Below, piece by piece: positions 42,564 to 49,960 of a stretch of 64,000 nt of DNA. The stretch is from the NCBI RefSeq assembly GCF_000819785.1, contig NZ_CDBK01000044.1, positions 62,001 through 126,000 of the forward strand. Direction: 5' to 3'. Under the pieces are notes generated by a model. The model did no database searches. It saw only the letters and a list, made by a program, of their open reading frames with translations, and had not been told where the DNA came from. The DNA comes from Aeromonas caviae (GTDB taxonomy: Bacteria > Pseudomonadota > Gammaproteobacteria > Enterobacterales > Aeromonadaceae). The position numbers and the translations under genes were made by a program. Position 1 is the stretch's first letter. Each line of letters starts with the position of its first letter.

Positions 42564-43199
42564 CTAACGGGTTGCCGCTTCCAACGCGGCTATCTCGCCG
42601 CCGCTGATGAGCGGCAGGTTGCGGCTGACCTGCTCTACCGGCCAGTCCCACCAGGCGATGGCGTTGAGACGGGCGATGGTGTCGTCGTCGAAGCGGTAGC
42701 GGATCACTTTCGCCGGGTTGCCACCGACTACGGCATAGGCGGGCACGTCGCCGGTGACCACGGAGCGGGCGGCGATGATGGCGCCGTTGCCGACTTTGAC
42801 CCCTGGCATGATCAGGGCGTCATAGCCTATCCAGACATCGTTGCCGATGACGGTATCCCCCTTGTAGGGGAGGCTGCCCGGGGCAGGGGCGGCGCTCTCC
42901 CAGCCGTTGCCGAAGATAAAGAATGGGTAGGTGGAGAAGCCGGAGGTCTGGTGATTGGCGCCGTTCATGATGAACTTGACCCCGCGGGCGATGGCGCAGA
43001 ACTTGCCGATGATGAGCTTGTCGCCGATGAAGGGGAAGTGGTAGAGGACGTTGCGCTCGAAGCCCGCCGCATCCTCCGGATCGTCGTAATAGGTGTAGTC
43101 ACCCACCTCGATATTGGGTCCCTTGATGGTGTTCTTGATAAAGCACACCTGGGGGAAGCCGTTCATGGGGTGGGGGTTGGCGGGATCGGGTCCGTGCAT
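42564..43199 (-). CDS. Hexapeptide acetyltransferase of the Vat/CatB (xenobiotic) type
   Basis: 211 residues with left-handed beta-helix repeats ([20 protein letters not shown], then [15 protein letters not shown]). NGANHQTSG contains the probable catalytic His83, and the early [16 protein letters not shown] segment matches streptogramin A (Vat) and CatB chloramphenicol acetyltransferases. Chromosomal homologues often lack proven resistance activity, so drug modification is only possible, not shown. First of three minus-strand genes with close spacing. Confidence 0.85.
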   Translation of the reverse strand: MHGPDPANPHPMNGFPQVCFIKNTIKGPNIEVGDYTYYDDPEDAAGFERNVLYHFPFIGDKLIIGKFCAIARGVKFIMNGANHQTSGFSTYPFFIFGNGWESAAPAPGSLPYKGDTVIGNDVWIGYDALIMPGVKVGNGAIIAARSVVTGDVPAYAVVGGNPAKVIRYRFDDDTIARLNAIAWWDWPVEQVSRNLPLISGGEIAALEAATR

Positions 43200-43421
43200 G
43201 GGGGCTCCTCTGGGGTCTGGGCTCAGGCTACCCTAACGGAATCGGGTGGAGCCTTGCCACCCTTTTGTGCCCTCCGCTTCGCCAGTCTCTGTCGCCCCCT
43301 GCCCATGTGCGCATCGACCCGGGGCGGGTTTGTCTCTAGCATGGAGGGGCGGCGGAGTCTGGCTCCGTCAAAATGGATGATGGACGAAGTGCGCCTTGCA
43401 CACTTCTGGCGGAGAGAAAAG

Positions 43422-44006
43422 ATGAAGCTGCGTTCCTTGTTGATGGTGGGTGCCCTGCTGCTGGGCGGATGTGCGGTCAATCCCTATGGGGGGACGCCTG
43501 CGCCGGTCGGCGAGCCGGACAAGCCGGTGACCAAACCAGAGAAACCCGTGGCCGAGCCTGACAAGGCCGAGCCGGTGCCTGCTCCCAAACCCGTGGCACC
43601 GACGGGGCTGGCGGTCGCCCTGGCCGATGACTTCCTTAAGGCCGCCGATGTGCAGGCACTGGCGGGCAGCAGCCCGGTACTGCTGCTGATGGCGCCCCAG
43701 AACGGTACAGGTGAGCCCTTCAGCACCCAGCCCCTGGCGGTGGCCATGATCCAGCGCATTCAGGCCAATAGCGGCTTTCGTTTCGCAGACCCGGGCCAGG
43801 TGGCGGCCATCACGGGTCAGCTCGAATACCAGCAGGGGGGCATGAACCCCGCCTCCCTGGTGCGTCTGGGTCGCCAGACCGGGGCGGGTTACATGCTCTA
43901 CGGGGATCTCCTTTCTGAAGGGGGCCGCTACCGGCTCGCCATGAGCCTGATGGATCTCAAGAGCGGTGAACTGCTCTGGAACGCCAGCCGATCCGCTGCC
44001 CGCTGA
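43422..44006 (+). CDS. lpoB: LpoB-like penicillin-binding protein activator (lipoprotein)
   Basis: 194 residues from the ATG at 43422, with GGAGAG upstream. Lipobox LLLGGC puts the lipidated Cys at about 17. A Pro/Lys/Glu-rich linker (about 25-60) follows, then the LpoB domain with ANSGFRFADPGQVAAITGQL, LGRQTGAGYMLYGDLL and LMDLKSGELLW, matching E. coli LpoB, the outer-membrane activator of PBP1b. The linker would span the periplasm. No partner gene is adjacent. Confidence 0.85.
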   Translation: MKLRSLLMVGALLLGGCAVNPYGGTPAPVGEPDKPVTKPEKPVAEPDKAEPVPAPKPVAPTGLAVALADDFLKAADVQALAGSSPVLLLMAPQNGTGEPFSTQPLAVAMIQRIQANSGFRFADPGQVAAITGQLEYQQGGMNPASLVRLGRQTGAGYMLYGDLLSEGGRYRLAMSLMDLKSGELLWNASRSAAR

Positions 44007-44333
44007 TGCCGGCTCGCCGGATCCCTCTTGACCGGGATCCGGCCTTGCCCCCTTGTCCGGGGGCGGGAATACCCCTGTGGCGCCCCTGACGTCACAGGGG
44101 TTGGCATGTCGCACTGCCTGAGGGCAAAAAAACCTTCCTGACTGTCTGACAATTATGGTTCTGACAGCATCCCCGATTGCTACCATTCACTTTGCCGGAG
44201 GCTTGTCCGGTGAACACGTCACCGACCGCATTCTTCCCGCCCGGCAGGCAGCTTTCTGCCCCTGTGCGATACTCCATGAGTCTTGTATAACAGGAGTACA
44301 GGGACCCACTCCCATGGATAGCAAGGAGCTCGG
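44007..44333. other. Gene-free stretch with three hairpins, upstream of the GGDEF gene
   Basis: Three stems follow the lpoB stop: CCGGATCCC/GGGATCCGG (44017-44042), CCCCC/GGGGG (about 44048-44063) and ACCCCTGTG/CACAGGGGT (44071-44101). None has an immediate T-run, so they may act as a composite terminator or be repeats. The rest is AT-richer and probably holds the promoter of the next gene. Confidence 0.6.
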
Positions 44334-45224
44334 ATGGCGCTCTCAGTGGCACAACTCTACGAAGTGATGGCCCAGTTGCCGGATCCCGTCTTCATCCTCA
44401 GCGAAGATGGCTACTACATCGAGTACATCGGCGGGATGGAGCAGCAGTCCTACCAGAACGGCAACCCGCTGATCGGCAGACAATTGCTGGACGTGCTGCC
44501 CGAGGACAAGGCGCAGTGGGTGATGGCGCAGGTGGCTCAGGCCCTCGCCAGCGGCCAGGTGCAGGTGGTGGAGTATGACCTCTCCCCCGCCGAGGTGGAC
44601 GGCATTGACGCCGACGCCGGGCCCCAGGGAATGCAGCGTTTCGAGGGCAAGATAGCGCCCTTGCCATCTTTATATGAAGGGAAGCGGGCGGTGGCCTGGA
44701 TGACCCGCAGCATCACCCGCCAGCACGAGCTGCAACAGCGGCTCAAGCGGCTCGGGGAGACGGATCAGCTCACCGGCCTCTACAACCGCCACTTCTTCTT
44801 CGACCAGTATCACCACAGGGTGCAGGGGCAGCATCTCACCGGCCTCATCATGCTGGATCTCGATCACTTCAAGCAGATCAACGATCGCTTCGGCCACCAG
44901 ACCGGTGACAAGGTCCTGTGCCGGGTCTGCGAGTGCGTCTCCGCCCAGTTGCGGGGGGAGGATCTCTTCGTGCGCAGCGGTGGCGAGGAGTTTCTGATCC
45001 TGCTGCCGCAGATCGACGAGGGGATATTGCTGAAGGTGGCGGAGCGGATCCGCGCCGCAGTGGCGGCCATGGCGCCGGATCCCGCCCCCGTGACCGTGAG
45101 TCTGGGCACCACCCTGATCCGGCCGGGAGAGGATCTCGGCACCGTGCTGGCCCGGGCGGACGAGTGGCTCTATCGGGCCAAGCGGGGCGGGCGCAACCGG
45201 GTGGCCCACGATGGGGCGCCCTGA
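44334..45224 (+). CDS. Diguanylate cyclase with N-terminal PAS domain
   Basis: 296 residues. PAS-like domain about 8-125 (LPDPVFILSEDGYYIEYIGG). GGDEF domain about 140-292 with TDQLTGLYNRHFF, DLDHFKQINDRFGH, active-site SGGEEF (216-220) and an intact inhibitory I-site RGED (207-210) five residues upstream of GGEEF. It makes cyclic di-GMP and is probably product-inhibited. No transmembrane segment, so it is cytoplasmic. AAGGAG precedes the ATG at 44334. A terminator follows. Confidence 0.93.
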   Translation: MALSVAQLYEVMAQLPDPVFILSEDGYYIEYIGGMEQQSYQNGNPLIGRQLLDVLPEDKAQWVMAQVAQALASGQVQVVEYDLSPAEVDGIDADAGPQGMQRFEGKIAPLPSLYEGKRAVAWMTRSITRQHELQQRLKRLGETDQLTGLYNRHFFFDQYHHRVQGQHLTGLIMLDLDHFKQINDRFGHQTGDKVLCRVCECVSAQLRGEDLFVRSGGEEFLILLPQIDEGILLKVAERIRAAVAAMAPDPAPVTVSLGTTLIRPGEDLGTVLARADEWLYRAKRGGRNRVAHDGAP

Positions 45225-45241
45225 GGGGCGCAGTGAACAGG

Positions 45242-45270
45242 AAAGAGGGCGACCCGGGGTCGCCCTCTTT
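45242..45270. terminator. Bidirectional terminator between GGDEF gene and exoD
   Basis: AAAGAGGGCGACC (45242-45254) pairs with GGTCGCCCTCTTT (45258-45270). Confidence 0.85.
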
Positions 45271-45295
45271 CATTTGTCTGCGTCTTGGCGCCGTC

Positions 45296-45934
45296 TCAGC
45301 CAAACAGTGTCGAGATGTTCTGGCCCGCCATCAGCAGGCCGATGGCCAGGGCGCTGAACCAGACCAGGGTAGCAGCGACCAGGGCATAGCCAAGGGCGAC
45401 GAAGAGCCCGTCCCGCTGCAACATGCCGATGGCCAGCAGCAGGATGGCCCAGGCGGGCATGGCGTTGGTGAAGGGAATGGCGCCCAGCGGCAGCATCAGC
45501 AGCAGGGCGGCCAGCATGATGAGCAGGCCGTTGCAGCGGTTGATGGTCACGCTGCCGGTCAGGATGAGCAGGCGCGGGCGGATGAAGCGGTCGATGCGGG
45601 CCAGCAGATCCGCCCCCTTGTGCAGGGTCGGCTTGAGGTGCTCGGCGGCGAAGCGGCGCTCCATCAGGAAGGCGGGCAGCCAGGGCACCCGGTTGAGGGT
45701 GATGCCGATGCCGATGAAGAGGATCAGCAGGCCAAAGGGGGTGCTGACGCCGGGAATGGAAACCGGCAGCAGGAAGGGAACCGTGAGCAGCACGCAAAAC
45801 AGCAGCATGCCCTGCTCGCCCACCAGGGCCAGCATCTGGCGCAAGCTGATGTGGCTCTCCTCGATGGCGTGGGCGGTGGCCCTCAGGGTATCGGAGAGCG
45901 TGCTTTGGGGGTCGTTGAGTTGCGCGGCAACCAT
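45296..45934 (-). CDS. ExoD family exopolysaccharide-associated membrane protein
   Basis: 212 residues with four or five hydrophobic segments. The soluble start HISLRQMLALVGEQGMLL and the LTVPFLLPVSIPGVSTPFGL stretch are characteristic of ExoD proteins. Rhizobial ExoD is linked to exopolysaccharide production and alkaline tolerance. Its role here is unproven. Single gene, convergent with the diguanylate cyclase. Confidence 0.85.
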   Translation of the reverse strand: MVAAQLNDPQSTLSDTLRATAHAIEESHISLRQMLALVGEQGMLLFCVLLTVPFLLPVSIPGVSTPFGLLILFIGIGITLNRVPWLPAFLMERRFAAEHLKPTLHKGADLLARIDRFIRPRLLILTGSVTINRCNGLLIMLAALLLMLPLGAIPFTNAMPAWAILLLAIGMLQRDGLFVALGYALVAATLVWFSALAIGLLMAGQNISTLFG

Positions 45935-46134
45935 TCCTGAGATCCTCGTCTGTTGATGCCACCGCTGTGGCGCCGTCAGCTTACGGGGGCGAGGTTAATC
46001 CCGGATGAATAACCCCGGGGAGCACAGATATTTCCATCGGGAGCGGGGCAATGGGGCTGGTACAGCCCCCGTCCAGTGTGGGAGACGGGCGCTCTGATAT
46101 GCTTTGCGCAGGTCTTTCACCAAAGGATGAGCAT

Positions 46135-46749
46135 ATGAGAGGAGCGATGGGGATGGTGCCGGGGCTGCTGCTGCCCCTGGCGGGCTGGGCTGCCGAGCCC
46201 CCGGCGACGGGCTGGCAGCTGACTCCCTTTGCGGGATACAGCTCGGCCATCGACTTTCGGGCCATGGACGAGCCGGCCCCCACGCCGCACGGGAGCGACA
46301 TCGACACCCTGCAAGGGGAGCACTCCGGCAGCTGGGGGCTCTTCATCAGCAGGGAGGTGGATGACCCCGGCATGGTGGAGCTGCTCTACAGCCACCAGTC
46401 GACCCGGGTGTCCCCCGAACTGCCCGACAGGCTGACGGTGGACACCCTGCAGTTTGCCGGGGCCCTGACTCTCTCGGACAACCTGATGGCCCCCTATATC
46501 GGTGCCGGGATCGGGGTCACCCGCTTCGATGCCTACGACAGCGAGACGGCCCCTTCCATGTCCCTGGCCCTCGGGGTGCAGCCGCGCCTGACCGAACATC
46601 TGGCCGTGCGGGCCGAGGTGCGCGGTTATGGTGCCTTGGTCAACGACGACAGCCAGTTTCTCTGCAACCCCGAGATTTGCGCCTTTCGGGTGCGAGGGGA
46701 GCTGATCACCCAGTGGCAGGCCAATATCGGCTTGACCCTGAGGTTCTGA
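46135..46749 (+). CDS. Outer-membrane beta-barrel protein (small, OmpA/OmpW-like)
   Basis: 204 residues from the ATG at 46135, with AAGGA 8 bases upstream. Short signal peptide (MRGAMGMVPGLLLPLAGWAA) and then alternating strands typical of an eight-stranded barrel, with MAPYIGAGIGVTRFD and a C-terminal aromatic (TLRF). Two Cys (FLCNPEICAF) could pair. The longer frame from 46051 lacks a signal. Function unknown. Confidence 0.75.
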   Translation: MRGAMGMVPGLLLPLAGWAAEPPATGWQLTPFAGYSSAIDFRAMDEPAPTPHGSDIDTLQGEHSGSWGLFISREVDDPGMVELLYSHQSTRVSPELPDRLTVDTLQFAGALTLSDNLMAPYIGAGIGVTRFDAYDSETAPSMSLALGVQPRLTEHLAVRAEVRGYGALVNDDSQFLCNPEICAFRVRGELITQWQANIGLTLRF

Positions 46750-46794
46750 GCCTCATGATGGGACTCCTTTGACCAGACAAGGCGATACGACTCC

Positions 46795-47325
46795 GTGCCA
46801 TCCCTGCCCCGTGAACTGCCCGTACTGCTGACCCCAAGGGGGCGACTGCGCCCCTTCGATGGGCGGGATGCTGCCGATCTCTTCGCCATCTACGGGGATC
46901 CCCTGGTGATGCGCTTGGTCGGGGAGCCGCCGTTTCCCTCCCTTGCCACCGTGTCGCAGATGCTGGCTAGCGTCGAGCGGTTGCTGGCTGGCGGCGAGTC
47001 GCTGGAGTGGGGGCTGGTGTTACGCGGCAGCGGCCGCCTGGTGGGTACCTGCGGCTTGCACAGCTTTGCGGCCGGCGCCAGCCTGCGCCAGGCGGAGGTG
47101 GGCTGCATGCTGGCCCGCAGCCACTGGGGACAAGGTCTGATGGGGGAGGCGCTGAGCGCCCTGATCGCCTATGCCCGCCAGCTTGGCATCGTCACCCTGC
47201 TTGCGGATATCGAACCGGACAATCTGCCCAGCCAGCGGCTATTTGAGCGGCTGGGCTTCATCTGGCAGCAGGATACCTGCTACCGGTTGCTGCTGGGCGA
47301 GGAGATCACACCAGACCGCGCGTGA
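46795..47325 (+). CDS. GNAT family N-acetyltransferase
   Basis: 176 residues, GTG start with no strong ribosome binding site, so the start is uncertain. TPRGRLRPFDGRDAADLFAI at the start and SHWGQGLMGEALSALIAYA then NLPSQRLFERLGF match the RimJ-like acetyltransferase fold. Its end overlaps the convergent ydhR gene by 20 bases. Acceptor unknown. Confidence 0.82.
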   Translation: MPSLPRELPVLLTPRGRLRPFDGRDAADLFAIYGDPLVMRLVGEPPFPSLATVSQMLASVERLLAGGESLEWGLVLRGSGRLVGTCGLHSFAAGASLRQAEVGCMLARSHWGQGLMGEALSALIAYARQLGIVTLLADIEPDNLPSQRLFERLGFIWQQDTCYRLLLGEEITPDRA

Positions 47326-47611
47326 CGCGGCTGAGGGGCTCGTTGACGTCGAACACCTTGTACTGCACCGCGCTGGCGCCCATGGCGAGCACCCGCTGCT
47401 CGTGCATGGTGGCGTAGGCGAGGGCACTCCCCTCATCCTCGAACAGATAGATGCCGCCCGCTTCGCCGGTGCGCGGGTTCTCGGTCCAGATCTTGGAGAT
47501 GAAGCCCGGCTCCCGGGTGATGGAGTCGGCCAGCGGCATGGCCGCATTAGTGAGGGCCGGTCCCATCATCTCGGCGGGGAAGTTGAAATGGATTTGCAGC
47601 AGGCTGGGCAT
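47306..47611 (-). CDS. ydhR: YdhR family putative monooxygenase
   Basis: 101 residues, the same length as E. coli YdhR and alignable from end to end: LLQIHFNF, PLADSITREPGFISKIWTEN, EAGGIYLFEDE, ALAY and KVFDVNEPLS. Ferredoxin-like dimeric alpha+beta barrel related to quinone monooxygenases. The reaction is not established. It is divergent from an HxlR-type regulator with a palindromic operator between them, so it may respond to electrophiles or quinones. Confidence 0.9.
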   Translation of the reverse strand: MPSLLQIHFNFPAEMMGPALTNAAMPLADSITREPGFISKIWTENPRTGEAGGIYLFEDEGSALAYATMHEQRVLAMGASAVQYKVFDVNEPLSRVTRGLV

Positions 47612-47699
47612 GATAAACCTCTCGTGGGCGTTGATTGACGGAATCCGCATCATAGGAAGCCGGCATCTTGGCTGCAAGAAGGCACATTTTCGTGGCATA

Positions 47700-47715
47700 G
47701 TTACCGCAAAGTAAC
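47700..47715. promoter_or_regulatory. Palindromic operator candidate between ydhR and hxlR-type gene
   Basis: GTTAC (47700-47704) and GTAAC (47711-47715) are inverted with a 6-base spacer, a form seen for HxlR-family operators. It lies 18 bases upstream of the regulator start. Confidence 0.6.
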
Positions 47716-47732
47716 CACTCGCGAGCCATACC

Positions 47733-48089
47733 GTGCCCTCACTGCCCTGTCCCGCCTATCAGGTATTGCGCCTGCTGACCGGCAAATGGAAGCCGGCCAT
47801 TCTGTTTCATCTGCGCGAACAGACCCTGCGTTTTGGCGACCTGCGCCGCTGCCTGCCCGAGGTGAGCCAGAAGGTGCTCACCGCCCAGCTCAAGGAGCTG
47901 GAGAGCGACGGTGTCATCATCCGCACCCTCTACCCCGACGTACCGCCCAGGGTGGAGTACAGCCTGAGCCCCCTTGGCGTCGCCCTGATCCCCCTGCTTC
48001 AGCAGATGCACGATTTTGCGCTGAACCACGTTGATCTGCTGGCTGGTCAGGGTCCTGTTTCTAGCGAGCCCGCAGCAACCAGCGGCTGA
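47733..48089 (+). CDS. HxlR family winged-helix transcriptional regulator
   Basis: 118 residues, GTG start. The HxlR signature is clear: CPAYQVLRLLTGKWKPAILFHL, LRFGDLRRCLPEVSQKVLTAQL, and the wing with YPDVPPRVEYSLSPLG. One Cys (residue 6) lies at the position used for thiol sensing in YodB/HypR relatives. It probably represses ydhR and itself through the GTTAC-N6-GTAAC palindrome. The 3' end overlaps the convergent acyltransferase gene by 29 bases. Confidence 0.9.
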   Translation: MPSLPCPAYQVLRLLTGKWKPAILFHLREQTLRFGDLRRCLPEVSQKVLTAQLKELESDGVIIRTLYPDVPPRVEYSLSPLGVALIPLLQQMHDFALNHVDLLAGQGPVSSEPAATSG

Positions 48090-49098
48090 GGGCGGTGGCC
48101 GCCAGCAGTCGGTAGCCGAGCAGAGTGAGCGCCAGCAGCGCGGGTACCTTGAGGAGTTCCCACCACACCTGTTTGCCCTGGGGGCCGAAGATCATCAGCC
48201 ACACCACCAGCATCATGTGCAGACAGTAGAGGCCGAGCACCTTGGGGGCCTGGCGCTCCAGCCAGCTGCCTTTGCCCCATGCGGGGTTGGCCAGCAGCAG
48301 GCCGAACAGCCCCAGCGCCCAGGGGAGCGAACCCAGCAGGAAATCGTGACGAGCGAGGGGGACGGCGGCAACGCGCAGCAGCCCTGCGGCCTCCAGGGCG
48401 TAGAGCCCCATCCCCGCCATCATCATCAGGGCGCAGCGCCTGGCGTCCGGCTGCCAGGCACGCAGGCGCAGCTCGGCGCCAAGCGCTACGAACAGCAAGG
48501 AGAAGAAGGGGCCGTTGCGGGTCAGCAGGGCCCACTCGCCCCCCGGCAGCAGCGAGCCATAGGAGCCGCCGATCAGGGCCAGGGCGTAGAGCAGGGCTCC
48601 CAGCAGCAGGGCCAGCCTCGGCAGGCGGACCTGCTGGCGGAGCCCCAGGATCAGCACCGCCACCATCAGGGCGGGCAGGAACCAGAGGTGGATCATGCCG
48701 CCCACCCACCAGACGTTGAGATGATCCCCGAGCTGCATCTGCCACTGGCCTGCCATGGCGTGCAGGTAGCCCTCGCTCACCGCCGCGAGCGGGTTGAACG
48801 GTATCAGCACGTAGAGCAGGCTCCACGCCAGCCAGAGCCCCAGCAGGGGTCGGCAGTAGCGCAGTGCGACCGTCAGCGGGTGGCCCGCGGCGAGGGCGGG
48901 TTGCAAGAAGTAACCGGCGCACAGGAAGAACAGCGGCACCGCGAAGCGGCAGAGCTGGTTGATGACGGCTCCGACCAGAGGGTAGGGCGTGCCGTCCCAC
49001 AGGGCGGGGTCGAAGGGGTTGCTGAAAGGGGAGAGATGGATGGTCATCACGGCCAGGATGGCCACCACTCGCCCGCATTCAATGCTGGAGATGCGCAT
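48061..49098 (-). CDS. Acyltransferase 3 family membrane protein
   Basis: 345 residues with about ten hydrophobic helices. N-terminal RISSIECGRVVAILAVMTIHL has the conserved His of acyltransferase 3 proteins (here after the first helix), and CRFAVPLFFLCAGYFL is the second family motif. Such enzymes O-acetylate surface polysaccharides or peptidoglycan. The target is unknown. No glycan cluster is next to it. Confidence 0.88.
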   Translation of the reverse strand: MRISSIECGRVVAILAVMTIHLSPFSNPFDPALWDGTPYPLVGAVINQLCRFAVPLFFLCAGYFLQPALAAGHPLTVALRYCRPLLGLWLAWSLLYVLIPFNPLAAVSEGYLHAMAGQWQMQLGDHLNVWWVGGMIHLWFLPALMVAVLILGLRQQVRLPRLALLLGALLYALALIGGSYGSLLPGGEWALLTRNGPFFSLLFVALGAELRLRAWQPDARRCALMMMAGMGLYALEAAGLLRVAAVPLARHDFLLGSLPWALGLFGLLLANPAWGKGSWLERQAPKVLGLYCLHMMLVVWLMIFGPQGKQVWWELLKVPALLALTLLGYRLLAATALSRWLLRAR

Positions 49099-49274
49099 GA
49101 TTCCTCGTGGCGTTCGGGAGCTGGGCGCACCCTATCAGCCGCAGGCGTTCCCTATCCAGCCGCCTGGTCGCCAACTGTGACCCCCATCGGCGGCCGGTTA
49201 CCCTTTGTTACCCGAGGTGCGGGCAAGGTTACCGCCGCCGGGAGCAGGATCCCGTTTTGGTGTCGGTAAAAGGG

Positions 49275-49910
49275 CTAGAGCAGGGCCACCAGCACGGTGA
49301 CCAGGGCGCCCAGCAGCAGCAGGGCGATGCCGCGACCGGCGGGGCCGTGCAGCTTGTTCCACATCAGCAGGCTGGTGAGGGCCAGCAGCAGCATGGCCAG
49401 GGCCGCCAGATCTCCCACCAGTTGCCAGGGCAGGCCGGTGCCCATGCCACGGTGCAGCCGGTTGAGGCTGGCAGCGAAGTTGGCCTGCTGCAGCTCGGTG
49501 CGCACCAGCAGAGTGCCTTCCACATAGCTGGCGGCCACGCTCTGGCTGAGGGTGACGCCGCGCAGCTCCCAGCGGGCCGGCAGGGTGAGAGAGCCGGATG
49601 GTGTGGGCAGGGTCTGGGGCGGGGTGATCTGGGGTCGCCCCTCCTCGAACATGTCTGCATAACGCTGTTGCAGCAGGGCTTTCAATTCATCCGGGCTGGC
49701 CAGCGGCGTGCTCAGTACTATCTCTTCGCTCGATTTGGCGGTGTGGGGACCGGGCAGGGGCAGCACGGCCCTGTGTTGCAGCCAGAGGCCGGTGAGGCCG
49801 TAGAGCAGCATCAGGGTGAGGGTGGCAAAGCCTGCCCAGGCGTGGATGCGGCGCACCCACTTGTTGTTGTGCAGGGGGAGTTTTCTGCGTGTCATCGTTC
49901 GGTGCTTCAT
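49275..49910 (-). CDS. PepSY-associated transmembrane protein
   Basis: 211 residues from the ATG at 49910 (a second ATG at 49895 gives MTRRKLPLHN). Basic start with WVRRIHAWAGFATLTLMLLYGLTGLWL as the first helix, a periplasmic region and two C-terminal helices (about 165-211). RIHAWAG and the single PepSY-like segment are typical of proteins that accompany TonB receptors in siderophore or haem operons, some acting as ferric-siderophore reductase components. It lies 50 bases after the TonB receptor gene. Confidence 0.8.
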   Translation of the reverse strand: MKHRTMTRRKLPLHNNKWVRRIHAWAGFATLTLMLLYGLTGLWLQHRAVLPLPGPHTAKSSEEIVLSTPLASPDELKALLQQRYADMFEEGRPQITPPQTLPTPSGSLTLPARWELRGVTLSQSVAASYVEGTLLVRTELQQANFAASLNRLHRGMGTGLPWQLVGDLAALAMLLLALTSLLMWNKLHGPAGRGIALLLLGALVTVLVALL

Positions 49911-49960
49911 AACAATCTGGCCAGCGAACGCTGGCCAGAGGGGTCGGTAAACAGGGAGGA

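Noticed and set aside
49196-49233. Three (G)GTTACC direct repeats between acyltransferase and PepSY genes
   Set aside because: Irregular spacing and no start or promoter nearby that they could serve; too weak to call an operator.
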